A stretch of DNA of 64,000 nucleotides from Vibrio sp. DW001 (GTDB taxonomy: Bacteria > Pseudomonadota > Gammaproteobacteria > Enterobacterales > Vibrionaceae). Location of the stretch: the NCBI RefSeq assembly GCF_029016285.1, contig NZ_CP091976.1:1550001-1614000 (forward strand), in the 5' to 3' direction. Within the stretch, counting starts at the first letter, position 1. Every line of letters starts with the position of its first letter. Of the stretch, positions 1 to 8,706 are shown in pieces. The notes beneath the pieces were generated by a model. The model searched no databases and had not been told where the DNA came from. It saw only the letters and a program-made list of their open reading frames with translations. A program made the translations under genes and the position numbers.

Positions 1-168
1 ATTGTAGGTGAGTTGCTTGATGGGTTAGATGACGTTGATGGTTGGCTTAAGATGACCGCCCGAATTGCTGCACAAATAGACGCAAAGTTAAGCGAAAGTC
101 TTTACGTTGGCAACGTGCAGTGGTTTAGTGATTCTGACTACATTGAAAAAGAAATTGAATATCAATAA
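1..168 (+). CDS. C-terminal end of an unidentified protein (partial)
   Basis: The window opens inside a reading frame that stays open from base 1 to a TAA at 166-168, giving the last 55 residues of a protein. The visible part is acidic (it begins IVGELLDGLDDVDGW and ends EIEYQ) and has no cysteine, membrane segment or motif I recognise. The gene starts outside the window, so length and function cannot be judged. It converges on the YkgJ-type gene 30 bases downstream. I see no clear terminator hairpin between the two stops. Confidence 0.6.
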   Translation: MVGELLDGLDDVDGWLKMTARIAAQIDAKLSESLYVGNVQWFSDSDYIEKEIEYQ

Positions 169-198
169 CAAAGATATTGCCATACTAGCATCTTTCTA

Positions 199-597
199 TC
201 AGTAGCTTGGAGGACGACTATCTTGCATCAATAAATCGAGCTTTAATTGTGCTTGTTTCGGCTTCTCCAAGTCTACAACTTCAATCATTTCACATTCATC
301 CCTAATCATTTCAGAAATAAGGCTAGGGTAATGACGACAATCTTCAGGTCTGTCTAAGTAAATACTGCATGTATACTTTTTTGGCGCGAGCGCGTTTTTA
401 TTAGGTACAATTTCAAGAAAAGGGCATCGTTTAAGTCTCATACCAGATTCAGGATCGAACCAAATTTCGTCGTTCTTAACGTATTCGAAAATGTTGGGGT
501 TAAATATTTCCCATAGGTCAATCTCATCTTTTGTCGCCCAAATGTCGCCATCCCCGTATTTGATACAACATTTACCACATTGATTACAATCTTTCAT
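199..597 (-). CDS. YkgJ-family cysteine-cluster protein
   Basis: This 132-residue protein has the N-terminal cluster C4-x2-C7-x2-C10-C11, followed by further cysteines in KRCPF, KYTCS, EDCRH and DECEM. That layout is typical of the YkgJ/UPF0153 family, which is thought to bind a metal ion (zinc or an iron-sulfur cluster) and whose biochemical role is unsettled. There is no signal peptide or membrane segment, so it should be cytoplasmic. The ATG begins directly at MKDCNQCGKCC, as is common in the family. It is transcribed alone and divergently from the acetyltransferase at 763. A second, shorter member of the same family lies at 44179-44481. Confidence 0.85.
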   Translation of the reverse strand: MKDCNQCGKCCIKYGDGDIWATKDEIDLWEIFNPNIFEYVKNDEIWFDPESGMRLKRCPFLEIVPNKNALAPKKYTCSIYLDRPEDCRHYPSLISEMIRDECEMIEVVDLEKPKQAQLKLDLLMQDSRPPSY

Positions 598-762
598 CGT
601 TCGCTATTTAACAGGATGTACACTTTCGTAGTGTACCACTGATGATATTTTTGGAACGTGAATTGTTTTGGTAACAAACAAATAGAGATGGTTTTTGACG
701 CTAGATATGTAATTATTGTGGTTCCAAGCGTGGCACGGATTTTACGGTAAGGTTTTATTGAT

Positions 763-1218
763 ATGGACATCAAAATAGATAACTTGGAAAGCGGTGACGT
801 TATCCAACTTTTACAAGAGCATATGCAAGATATGCTTGCGACATCTCCTGCAGAGAGCGTACATGCCCTAGATGTACCGGCTTTAAAGGCACCTTCTATT
901 ACGTTTTTTAGCGCAAGAGAATGCGGTCAACTACTCGGTTGCGTCGCCATTAAAGAGCTTTCAACGACCAATGCAGAGATCAAGTCCATGCGCACTCATT
1001 CTCATGCGCGTAACAGTGGCGTCGCCTCCACGTTACTTGAGCATGTTTTGGTTGTGGCTAAAAAGAGAGGCTATGAGTCACTGAGTTTAGAGACTGGCTC
1101 AATGGCGTTTTTTAAACCAGCACGAAAGCTATACATAAAGTATGGCTTTACACCTTGCGAACCTTTTTCTAATTATCAGTCTGACCCCAATAACACATTT
1201 ATGTCTATCGATCTTTAA
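763..1218 (+). CDS. GNAT-family N-acetyltransferase
   Basis: The 151-residue protein fits a single GNAT domain. The acetyl-CoA binding motif A is visible as R83-N-S-G-V-A followed by the helix STLLEHVLVVAKKRGY. The last strand carries LSLETGS and the C-terminal part KLYIKYGFTPCEPF is the usual GNAT ending. It transfers an acetyl group from acetyl-CoA to an amine, but the substrate cannot be read from the sequence. The start is supported by a TAAGG ribosome-binding site about ten bases upstream. The HAD phosphatase gene follows 32 bases downstream on the same strand, so the two may be co-transcribed. Confidence 0.88.
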   Translation: MDIKIDNLESGDVIQLLQEHMQDMLATSPAESVHALDVPALKAPSITFFSARECGQLLGCVAIKELSTTNAEIKSMRTHSHARNSGVASTLLEHVLVVAKKRGYESLSLETGSMAFFKPARKLYIKYGFTPCEPFSNYQSDPNNTFMSIDL

Positions 1219-1250
1219 GTAAGAATCTAGAATTTTGATAGGAAATGAAG

Positions 1251-1718
1251 ATGAAAACGTATCTGTTTGATTGGGGTGACACCCTTATGATTGATTATCC
1301 GCACACCTCTGGGAAGATGTGCGATTGGCCACATGTACAAGCGGTTGAGGGTGCACCAGAAACATTGAAGTACCTTTCACAACGGCATCGTATATATGTT
1401 GCGACCAATGCTGCCGAGTCATCTGAAAAAGATATCCGACTCGCCTTTGAGCGGGTGGGGTTGGCGGAATATATTACTGGTTATTTTTGCAAAGCAAATT
1501 TAGGCGTAGGAAAACGATCACCTGAATTCTTCTTAGCGGTACTGAACCAATTAAATCTGCCTGCTGAACAAGTCACGATGGTGGGGGACACCTTAGAAAA
1601 TGATGTTCTTCCAGCTCAACAATTGGGCATAAAGGCTATTTGGTTCAATAAAGAAGCGAAGCCTCATCAATGTGAAGCTTCGATCACTCAAATTTGCAAA
1701 CTCACTGAGTTGTGTTGA
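1251..1718 (+). CDS. HAD-superfamily hydrolase (phosphatase-like)
   Basis: All four HAD motifs are present: the nucleophile motif D7-W-G-D10-T near the N terminus, the VATNAA strand (motif II), the lysine region GVGKRSPEFF (motif III) and VGDTLENDV (motif IV). This points to a magnesium-dependent phosphatase of the subfamily I type; the substrate is unknown. I chose the ATG at 1251 because the AGGA at 1240-1243 sits seven bases before it. The in-frame ATG at 1245 is almost on top of that ribosome-binding site. At about 155 residues it is shorter than most HAD phosphatases, with a small cap region between motifs I and II. Confidence 0.88.
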   Translation: MKTYLFDWGDTLMIDYPHTSGKMCDWPHVQAVEGAPETLKYLSQRHRIYVATNAAESSEKDIRLAFERVGLAEYITGYFCKANLGVGKRSPEFFLAVLNQLNLPAEQVTMVGDTLENDVLPAQQLGIKAIWFNKEAKPHQCEASITQICKLTELC

Positions 1719-1742
1719 CAGGCTGGCCGTATTTTATGGGGC

Positions 1743-2138
1743 CTATCGACGCATATTTTTCCCGGCCGCTTTTTTTGCTTTGTACGAAGACGCCGCTTTA
1801 GCTTGAGAGTCCAATATAGATTCGACAGTGAGTTTCATCGGTTCTCTTGGTGTTATATCGGCCGCGTAGGTGCGCATACGAGGCGGTATTTCTCTTTCTT
1901 CTTCCGTTGGTCGTGGCATTCTTTTAAATCGATTTAGGTAGAATGCCTCTAGCTTCTCTCTCGCCCATTCCGATTTTCGCAGGTATTTTACACTGCTCGC
2001 GACGGACGGGTTGGTATGAAAACAGTTAAACCGCATCGCCGTATCTAATATGTCCCATCCATAAAAATCAACTAGTTCTTTAACCATCTCTTCTAGTTTG
2101 AGGCCATGTAGTGGGTTATTTTGCTGTTCTTCTAACAT
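1743..2138 (-). CDS. VF530-family DNA-binding protein with C-terminal extension
   Basis: Residues about 5-75 match the VF530 family (DUF2132), named after a Vibrio fischeri protein. The diagnostic stretch is NPLHGLKLEEMVKELVDFYG, followed by RFNCFHTNPSVASSVKYLRKS. The family is small, helical and described as DNA-binding. The usual protein is about 75-80 residues; here there are some 55 extra residues, rich in R, K, E and A, ending in a basic tail (KAKKAAGKNMRR) that could add nucleic-acid affinity. It converges on the HAD gene with only 24 bases between the stops. It is a single-gene unit. Confidence 0.85.
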   Translation of the reverse strand: MLEEQQNNPLHGLKLEEMVKELVDFYGWDILDTAMRFNCFHTNPSVASSVKYLRKSEWAREKLEAFYLNRFKRMPRPTEEEREIPPRMRTYAADITPREPMKLTVESILDSQAKAASSYKAKKAAGKNMRR

Positions 2139-2179
2139 TTTTCTGCCTTTAATGCGGTTTACGGAATTAATTTCATTTT

Positions 2180-2200
2180 GATCACGTACACAATGTGATC
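2180..2200. repeat. Short inverted repeat upstream of the VF530 gene
   Basis: GATCAC and GTGATC arms are separated by nine bases, about 40 bases before the start of the minus-strand VF530 gene. It could be an operator. It is not a CRP site, because the half sites face the wrong way. Confidence 0.3.
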
Positions 2201-2326
2201 GGTATTACTGGCTGCATAGTTTGAATAGGTTTGGCCGACTATACAACTTTAATTTGCGACTAATAATCTCGTCGTTCCTACAGGTGATGGCAAGAGTGTT
2301 AACTTTGGTTGAAAATTCTAGTTGAA

Positions 2327-2357
2327 ATGGTGATTTATTGGTCGGTATAATCACCAT
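2327..2357 (+). promoter_or_regulatory. Leader hairpin 1 upstream of the ABC-F gene
   Basis: ATGGTGATT and AATCACCAT form a perfect nine-base-pair inverted repeat around a 13-base loop. It lies about 250 bases upstream of the ABC-F start. Just after it is a GGAG sequence and a minimal reading frame of three codons (ATG AAC AAC TAA, 2385-2396). It may be part of a leader controlling the ABC-F gene. Confidence 0.4.
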
Positions 2358-2551
2358 ATCACTTCTATTGGAGCTAACGCCATAATGAACAACTAATACC
2401 TGATATCCAATTTACCATTATTTATTTGGACACTCGGGGTTAGTGGGCGTTGCTTTTCGTCATCTCTATTCTTGCATTACTGCAAACACTCTTCTTCAGC
2501 TTTAGATTTGTCTATTGCCGTCGTAAGAAAGATAACCAAGCTCGCGTCTTT

Positions 2552-2573
2552 CCAATCTACAGATGTAGATTGG
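2552..2573 (+). promoter_or_regulatory. Leader hairpin 2 (10-bp arms, 2-base spacer)
   Basis: CCAATCTACA-GA-TGTAGATTGG is a perfect palindrome with ten-base arms, ending 36 bases before the ABC-F start codon. The two-base spacer suits a dimeric protein operator better than an RNA loop, although a hairpin with a few open base pairs is possible. There is no T-run after it, so it is not a simple terminator. Confidence 0.45.
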
Positions 2574-2609
2574 TCAACCCCTTTACATATTCAGTAAACG
2601 GAGGTTTTT

Positions 2610-4202
2610 ATGCCTGCAAGTAAATCTGCTATTACGACACACCAATTGTCTTTCCAGCTTGATACCGGGGAATGGTTGTTCAACGATCTCAACCTTAATA
2701 TTAATGAAAAAATCGCTGGTTTAGTCGGACGCAATGGTGTTGGGAAATCAGTATTGATCGCTCTATTAAGTGGGCAACGTATACCCACAAAGGGAAGTGT
2801 TATCACTAAAGGGAAGGTTGGCTATTATTCTCAACGGCCATTTGATTTGATCGATAGTCAACTCACTATCGCCGAGTTTATGGGGGTTTCGAAACAGCTT
2901 TCAGCCTTGAAATCGATTCAGCAAGGGAGCAGCGAACAGAGGGATTTTGATATCATCGCAGAAGATTGGACGATAGAAGACAGAATGGCCTCCGATTTGC
3001 TGTCGCTTCGGATCCCTGCGGATCCTAGTGTACATTGCCGTTGTTTGAGTGGTGGGCAGTTGGCCTTACTGCAACTGCATCGCCTTTTTCAATCTGGTTA
3101 TGAAGTATTACTGCTTGACGAACCCACTAACCATCTCGATAGTATTGGACGAGAATGGTTAATCAAGTGTATGCAACAGTTTGACGGCGTCATTTTATTA
3201 GTAAGTCACGATAGGGCTTTACTCAATCAGGTGGAGGCTATCTATCAGTTGACTCGCCTCGGCGTCGATTATTTTTCTGGGAATTACGACGATTACCTGC
3301 AGCACTCTAGAATTGCAGAGCAAGCACTAAACAAACGGATAGAAGCTCTCAAATCGGAACAGAAAAAATTGATGAAACAAACACAGACAAACAGAGAGAA
3401 AAGAGATCAGCGTGAATCGAAAGGCAAACAGTTGAGAAAGTCAGGCAGTCAGGCGAAAATTCTATTAGATGCGATTAAAAACAAAGCGGAACAGTGCCAA
3501 TCGGCTGGGCTAAGGAATCAACGAAATCAGATGGTTCGAAATCAAAACAAGCTCGCTGATTTGGAAACCCAACAAGAGACGGTCAAACCACAAGCCCTAT
3601 ATGTGCAACAAGCCCAAGAGTTAAAAAAACGCACCTTGCTTAGAGTGACTAACTGCACGCTAGATTACGGTTCAGACAAAGAAATGACCTTTACCGTCTC
3701 TCAAACTGAAAGACTCCATCTCGACGGACCGAATGGCAGCGGTAAGTCGACGTTATTGAAAGCGATCCATGGCAAACAGGGTCACTATAACGGTGAAATT
3801 AAACGATACGCTAAAACCGTTTACATGGATCAAAATTTTGGATTGTTGGAGCCGACAGACTCGGTAATAGAAAGTCTATTGAAGCACAGCGATGGTTTAG
3901 TCGAAGGGACCGCTCGTATTCTTTTAGCGGGTATAGGGTTTAGGCGAGATTCTGTCTACCGCAACGTTGCTCACCTGAGTGGCGGCGAAAAAATGAAACT
4001 CTCTATGTTGTTGGTAAGCCATATAGCCGACGGACCACTACTGCTATTAGATGAACCTGATAACCATTTAGATATAGAATCAAAACAACGTTTAGCCATA
4101 GCACTAAATCAATATAAAGGAGCTTTCATACTCGTAAGTCACGATGCATTTTTTATTGAAGCTGTTGGGATAAACAAAGTGCTGACTTTCTATAATCTCT
4201 AG
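2610..4202 (+). CDS. ABC-F family ATPase (ribosome-acting)
   Basis: The 530-residue protein has two ABC domains and no membrane domain. Domain 1 has Walker A GRNGVGKS (K46), signature LSGGQ and Walker B LLLDEPTNHLD. Domain 2 has Walker A GPNGSGKS (K379), signature LSGGEK and LLLLDEPDNHLD. Between them is a charged helical linker (about residues 230-330), the feature that reaches the peptidyl-transferase centre in ABC-F proteins. Members act on the ribosome, either resolving stalled translation (EttA, Uup and YbiT types) or dislodging antibiotics; I cannot tell which applies. A strong GGAGG precedes the ATG. The second Walker B has DEPD instead of the usual DEPT. The 3' end overlaps the convergent AraC gene by 50 bases. 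Confidence 0.9.
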   Translation: MPASKSAITTHQLSFQLDTGEWLFNDLNLNINEKIAGLVGRNGVGKSVLIALLSGQRIPTKGSVITKGKVGYYSQRPFDLIDSQLTIAEFMGVSKQLSALKSIQQGSSEQRDFDIIAEDWTIEDRMASDLLSLRIPADPSVHCRCLSGGQLALLQLHRLFQSGYEVLLLDEPTNHLDSIGREWLIKCMQQFDGVILLVSHDRALLNQVEAIYQLTRLGVDYFSGNYDDYLQHSRIAEQALNKRIEALKSEQKKLMKQTQTNREKRDQRESKGKQLRKSGSQAKILLDAIKNKAEQCQSAGLRNQRNQMVRNQNKLADLETQQETVKPQALYVQQAQELKKRTLLRVTNCTLDYGSDKEMTFTVSQTERLHLDGPNGSGKSTLLKAIHGKQGHYNGEIKRYAKTVYMDQNFGLLEPTDSVIESLLKHSDGLVEGTARILLAGIGFRRDSVYRNVAHLSGGEKMKLSMLLVSHIADGPLLLLDEPDNHLDIESKQRLAIALNQYKGAFILVSHDAFFIEAVGINKVLTFYNL

Positions 4203-5043
4203 GGTTTTGACCAAATTTGAGCTTAAAACACTTAGAAAAATAATTGCTGTCAGCGTACCCGGCATTGTCGGCTATCTGTTGAATCGAGAGTTCAAGGGAA
4301 CCCATTAAGCTTTCATACGCAAATTGTAACCGTTTATCTTTTAGGTATTGGTTTGGTGATGTTTGCAGATAATCGCGAAATAATCGTTCTAACTGGCGAA
4401 CGCTTACAAATGAGGCGGCGGCGACCTGAAGTGTCTTTAAGTCGTCGCGACGGTAATGCTCTTCAATGTATACCAAGGCTCTACTCAATATCATGGTAGA
4501 GCGATTCATTTGTATGTCATCACCTTGATAGAAGCGGGCGAGAATGATGATAAGTTGTTGAAGCTGGGCATTCAACATCGTTTCGAATCCGTTTGGTGCT
4601 TGGCGGTACTCTTCATCAATGGCGAGCACCAGTTTTTCTACCTCAGCGTACTGTTGAAGGCTTAGGTTAAGCTTGGCTGTGTAGTCGGCTTTTTGTCGCG
4701 CTAACGGTTCGATATTGAATAACGCTTGGTAACCCGGAAGTAATTTAAGTGCAGATGTCTCGAAAAGGGGTGACTGGGATTCAAACATAAGGTTAATTAA
4801 TATCAACTCATCTACATCACTAAAGCCATGTTCCACCTGACCATTTATTACGAACACGTCTCCTTGGGATAGAGGGTAATGGTAATCAGCCACCGTATGC
4901 GTCGCCGTTCCTTTTACGACAATAAAGAGCTCAGAAAAATCGTGGCTGTGCGTAGGGAAATCATGACAATGCTTTCCGTGGGTTACCGCAAATTTCAGAT
5001 GTGGATGTTTTAAGTGTGTATCCAGCGTGTAAATTAAGCTCAT
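4153..5043 (-). CDS. AraC-family transcriptional regulator with cupin sensor domain
   Basis: This is a 296-residue regulator. Residues about 15-90 form an RmlC-like cupin (HGKHCHDFPTHSHDFSELFIVVKG, then GDVFVINGQVEHGF), the usual sugar-binding half. Residues about 185-290 form the two helix-turn-helix motifs (LQVAAASFVSVRQLERLFRD and IQQIADNAGYADSNYFSKCFK with the following FGQNPRDYRKS). It is divergent from the family 3 glycoside hydrolase 264 bases away and most likely controls it in response to a sugar; this is inferred from context. Its last 50 bases overlap the end of the ABC-F gene in the opposite direction. Confidence 0.9.
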   Translation of the reverse strand: MSLIYTLDTHLKHPHLKFAVTHGKHCHDFPTHSHDFSELFIVVKGTATHTVADYHYPLSQGDVFVINGQVEHGFSDVDELILINLMFESQSPLFETSALKLLPGYQALFNIEPLARQKADYTAKLNLSLQQYAEVEKLVLAIDEEYRQAPNGFETMLNAQLQQLIIILARFYQGDDIQMNRSTMILSRALVYIEEHYRRDDLKTLQVAAASFVSVRQLERLFRDYLQTSPNQYLKDKRLQFAYESLMGSLELSIQQIADNAGYADSNYFSKCFKLKFGQNPRDYRKSALCLSQQLQ

Positions 5044-5307
5044 GTCGTAAATTTCCTTATTTTTGTCGTGATATTAGCAGAAAAATACTTGTTATGGTCA
5101 TACTATAAAAAGAGTAAAAGTGGCTAGTACTAAGCTGAATAAGTTTGTGACCAATATAAATGTTATTCGAGAACCACTTAAGAGCTTAGCGATGGCTTTT
5201 ATTGATAAAGATCCGCCCATTAAAGTCCGCTCATTACGTTCATATTGCTGATCAGTTAATTGTCTAGATTGGCATGATTTATTATTTTTAGTTGTTAGGA
5301 AAATACC

Positions 5308-7881
5308 ATGACATCTGAGTTTATTACCCCGTACTTTTCAGATTGGCCGCAGATACAATCTACCATTACCAAAAATGAGGCGATCGAATCCGAGGTCCGA
5401 CGAATAGTGACATTAATGACACTTGAAGAAAAAATCGGCCAGATGATTCAACCGGACATTCGTGGTATTTCCGTCGAAGAAGCGACGACCTATAAAATTG
5501 GTTCAATATTGAATGGTGGCGGAGCATGGCCAAACAATGACAAACATGCGACGGCATTAGATTGGGCGAGTAAATCTGATGAGTATTGGTTTGCAGTAGA
5601 AACTGCGTTTGAAGATCGCCCTTTCCGTATCCCTTTTATGTGGGCAACGGATGCGGTTCATGGCCACAATAATGTATTTGGTGCCACAGTCTTTCCTCAT
5701 AATATTGGGTTAGGTTGCGCGCGTGACCCTGAATTGGTCAAGAAAATTGGCCGTATTACCGCCATTGAGATTACCGCCACAGGTTTAGATTGGACATTTG
5801 CCCCTACGGTTGCCACACCGAGAGATCTGCGCTGGGGCAGAGTGTATGAAGGGTATTCGGAGGACCCAGAGATCGTTTATAATTACGCCGCCAAAATGGT
5901 CGAGGGGTTGCAAGGCACTGCAGAAGACCTAAAAGGCGATAAGCATGTTATCTCAAACGTAAAACATTGGGTGGGTGATGGTGGTACGTTAGTCGGCGTT
6001 GATCGAGGGGTCAATAATTACAGTGAAGATCTTCTACGCAATATTCACGCTATGGGTTATTTCAGTGGACTAAATGCAGGCGCGCAAGTGGTGATGTCTT
6101 CTTTTAATAGCTGGGACAATCCCAACAACTACGACCTAGCACCGGAAATAGACGGGACATACAATCTTAAAATTCATGGCAGTAAATATCTGCTTACCGA
6201 TGTTTTAAAAGAGAAGATGGGATTTGATGGTTTGATCGTTACCGATTGGCATGGTCATTCGGAAGTGAGTAAATGCACGGATGATGACGCCAGTTATGCG
6301 ATCAATGCTGGTAACGATATTCTAATGATTCCCGTCCACAAACACTGGTTGAATGTGTATCAAAAAACCGTTGATGACGTCAACAGAGGCCTCATTGCGT
6401 TATCTCGAATTGACGATGCAGTCACTCGTATTTTGAGGGTGAAAATGCGTGCTGGGTTGTGGAATAAACCACAGCCAACCAAACGGGCTTATGCTGGCGA
6501 CCAAAACTTACTCGGGGCAGACGAACACAGAGAAGTTGCGCGAGAAGCGGTACGAAAATCGCTGGTTTTGTTAAAAAATAACAATGCTATTCTACCGTTA
6601 AATAGGAACCAAAAGGTTTTATTAACGGGAAGTGCGGCGGATGATCTGCAAAAACAATCGGGCGGTTGGAACTTAACGTGGCAGGGAGACGAAAATACGC
6701 TTGCTGACTTCCCAGGTGCGACTACTGTTAAGATGGCTTTAGAAGGAGAACTTGGTCCGGATAGGGTGATGTTTGACCCTGAATTAACCTCAAATTACAC
6801 CAAAGGTGATGTTGCTATCGTCGTATTTGGTGAAGACCCTTATGCCGAAATGATGGGGGATATAAAAGAATGGCAAACATTAGAATTTGCAGCATTAAAA
6901 AGAAGTTATAAAGCTGATTTGGAGATAATCCAAAAATTACACCAAGCGGGTGTGAAAATTATCTCAATCTTTTTCAGTGGCCGACCGCTATACGTGAATG
7001 AAGAGATATCAAAATCGCAAGCCTTTGTCGCCGCGTTTTTGCCGGGTAGCGAAGGCAAAGGGATCACGGATGTTTTGCTTGCCAATGAAGCCGATGAGAA
7101 GCAGATTGATTTTGTTGGTCGATTGTCATTCAGTTGGCCAAACAAAAAACGCAGTACCCGTGTTCACAGAAAGCCTGCACATATTCCAGATTATCAGGTG
7201 CCAGCATACGAGCAAGATCCGATTGGTGAGCATGCCCCGTTGTTTGATTATGGTTATGGTCTTCGTTATAGCGATGAATTGCAGTCGAGATATCTCGATA
7301 ACTTGCCTTTGGATATTGCGCTTAACGAGGCAGAAACGATTGCCGAACACGCAACTCATATGTTTGGTGTTAATGCCACGGTCGGTGACTACCAAATGAA
7401 AATATCAGATTCTTTGCATCCAATTGGAATCGACGTATCTCGTAACAACAACATGCAGCTAACGGATATCAGTACCTCTCCGTTCAACTATCAGCAGCAA
7501 CAAGATGCGGTGCGGGTCGAATTTAATCGATCTCTTGCGTCCATTTACCTGCAAACCAGTAATGGAAGTGCTGAAGACCTGTCTGGTTACGATAACGATA
7601 GCGGGAGTATTTGCTTTGATATTAATGTCGAGAAGGCATCTGATATGCCCGTTTACTTAGCATTACAAGTATTCATGGACCGTGGAGAGCTGGAACGGCT
7701 TTCGCGCATCGACATATCTGACCAACTGCCCAATGTAAATGAAGGTTTTTTGACGGTGTCGATACCTTGCCATCATTTTTCCAATACAGGTCTTGATTTT
7801 CGATATATCGATACCCCGTTTATGTTATTTACCGAAGGTGAATTGACCGCCGTTGTTGCCAACATTCGTTGGGAGATTTAG
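5308..7881 (+). CDS. Glycoside hydrolase family 3, beta-glucosidase/exo-beta-glucanase type
   Basis: The 857-residue protein has the two-domain GH3 core. The TIM-barrel domain includes LMTLEEKIGQM, WATDAVHGHNN, the ligand loop NVKHWVGDG, and the nucleophile motif GFDGLIVTDWHGH with D313 as the predicted nucleophile. The second (beta-sandwich) domain carries RKSLVLLKNNNAILPL and VVFGEDPYAEMMGD with E514 as the likely acid/base. About 150 further C-terminal residues form an extra, probably beta-rich domain. The layout matches exo-1,3/1,4-beta-glucan hydrolases. There is no signal peptide, so I expect a cytoplasmic enzyme acting on imported beta-glucosides. A divergent AraC gene is its probable regulator, and a terminator follows at 7944-7971. 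Confidence 0.93.
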   Translation: MTSEFITPYFSDWPQIQSTITKNEAIESEVRRIVTLMTLEEKIGQMIQPDIRGISVEEATTYKIGSILNGGGAWPNNDKHATALDWASKSDEYWFAVETAFEDRPFRIPFMWATDAVHGHNNVFGATVFPHNIGLGCARDPELVKKIGRITAIEITATGLDWTFAPTVATPRDLRWGRVYEGYSEDPEIVYNYAAKMVEGLQGTAEDLKGDKHVISNVKHWVGDGGTLVGVDRGVNNYSEDLLRNIHAMGYFSGLNAGAQVVMSSFNSWDNPNNYDLAPEIDGTYNLKIHGSKYLLTDVLKEKMGFDGLIVTDWHGHSEVSKCTDDDASYAINAGNDILMIPVHKHWLNVYQKTVDDVNRGLIALSRIDDAVTRILRVKMRAGLWNKPQPTKRAYAGDQNLLGADEHREVAREAVRKSLVLLKNNNAILPLNRNQKVLLTGSAADDLQKQSGGWNLTWQGDENTLADFPGATTVKMALEGELGPDRVMFDPELTSNYTKGDVAIVVFGEDPYAEMMGDIKEWQTLEFAALKRSYKADLEIIQKLHQAGVKIISIFFSGRPLYVNEEISKSQAFVAAFLPGSEGKGITDVLLANEADEKQIDFVGRLSFSWPNKKRSTRVHRKPAHIPDYQVPAYEQDPIGEHAPLFDYGYGLRYSDELQSRYLDNLPLDIALNEAETIAEHATHMFGVNATVGDYQMKISDSLHPIGIDVSRNNNMQLTDISTSPFNYQQQQDAVRVEFNRSLASIYLQTSNGSAEDLSGYDNDSGSICFDINVEKASDMPVYLALQVFMDRGELERLSRIDISDQLPNVNEGFLTVSIPCHHFSNTGLDFRYIDTPFMLFTEGELTAVVANIRWEI

Positions 7882-7919
7882 CCTAAGCCGTCATTGATCG
7901 TGGACGGATACTTATCTTG

Positions 7920-7938
7920 CCGTTTAATGAGTAAACGG
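7920..7938 (+). repeat. Small hairpin after the GH3 gene
   Basis: CCGTTTA and TAAACGG arms around a five-base loop lie 39 bases after the GH3 stop. There is no T-run directly behind it. It is followed at once by the better terminator at 7944-7971, and the two may act together. Confidence 0.4.
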
Positions 7939-7943
7939 TGTAC

Positions 7944-7971
7944 AAAAGCGCACTATTTGGGTGCGTTTTTT
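7944..7971 (+). terminator. Rho-independent terminator of the GH3 gene
   Basis: A run of A, a CGCAC/GTGCG stem with a seven-base loop and then six T residues make a typical intrinsic terminator 62 bases after the GH3 stop. Confidence 0.75.
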
Positions 7972-8249
7972 AGTTTCTGTGAAAAATAAATAAAATAATA
8001 TCACCGTCTAAAATGTGAGATTCAGGATAAATATCCACCATTTTTCAATTTTTCAATTCAAAATTAATGATCAGGATTTAAAAACGTTCAAAAAATGAAC
8101 AACTTAGTAAGTCTTATATGACTAATGCTAATTGTTAAATAACTCAATAAACTGGTTATTCACCAAAAAGCAGTCATTTCATCTAATTTGACGCGTGATG
8201 TATCGCATTCTATGGTTAATTATCACCTCAACCTACAAGGAAGCCGCGC
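7972..8249 (+). other. AT-rich intergenic region before the 71-residue protein
   Basis: This stretch is strongly AT-rich and carries no convincing reading frame. It has repeated TTTTTCAA-like tracts around 8040-8060 and a short GTTCA-N5-TGAAC symmetry near 8090. It must hold the promoter of the small gene at 8250, but I cannot fix the -10 and -35 elements. Confidence 0.3.
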
Positions 8250-8465
8250 ATGAAAAGAAACAGTAAAACCTATCGATTTCAGTTGATCAAAGATACGGCC
8301 GAAAGGCATCAGCGATCTAACAGCGCGGATCCTATGGTTAGGCATATTGGGCATATGCTCTCTGAACAACCCGATTTAGAAGAAAACCTAATGTCGCATC
8401 ATGACTTTGCCGGGCATCACTACGATCAGAATATTGATGGTTGGGTTAGCGATAGATGGTCTTAG
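8250..8465 (+). CDS. Small protein of unknown function (71 aa)
   Basis: A clear AAGGAAG ribosome-binding site nine bases before the ATG supports this short gene. The product is hydrophilic and rich in histidine (MVRHIGHMLS, MSHHDFAGHHYDQ), with a basic N terminus and an acidic to aromatic C terminus ending WVSDRWS. No signal peptide, membrane segment or cysteine is present. I do not recognise the family. It stands alone between two long intergenic regions. The histidines could bind metal, but this is only a suggestion. Confidence 0.6.
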   Translation: MKRNSKTYRFQLIKDTAERHQRSNSADPMVRHIGHMLSEQPDLEENLMSHHDFAGHHYDQNIDGWVSDRWS

Positions 8466-8706
8466 TGACTACTTGTTGTATTGTTAACAATAAAGTCACT
8501 ATAAGATACTGAGTTTTCTGCGCTTTGTTGGAAGCTCAGTCATAAGCACAATGTTTACTTATCCTTTTCATTACTTATTTTACATTCTTAATCTAAACCA
8601 CTAATTCATTGATAAGATGAAAATGGTTATTTATGTACTCCATTCATTGATCCTGAGTCACCCCAACAACGTATAGCGTTAATTATTGGTTAGGAAAGGA
8701 AACCCC

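Noticed and set aside
2180..2200. CRP site upstream of the VF530 gene
   Set aside because: Half sites face outward (GATCAC-N9-GTGATC), so it does not match TGTGA-N6-TCACA.
2450..2623. 57-codon TTG frame overlapping the ABC-F start, hydrophobic then basic
   Set aside because: No ribosome-binding site and no ATG, so I do not list it as a gene; kept as part of the leader finding.
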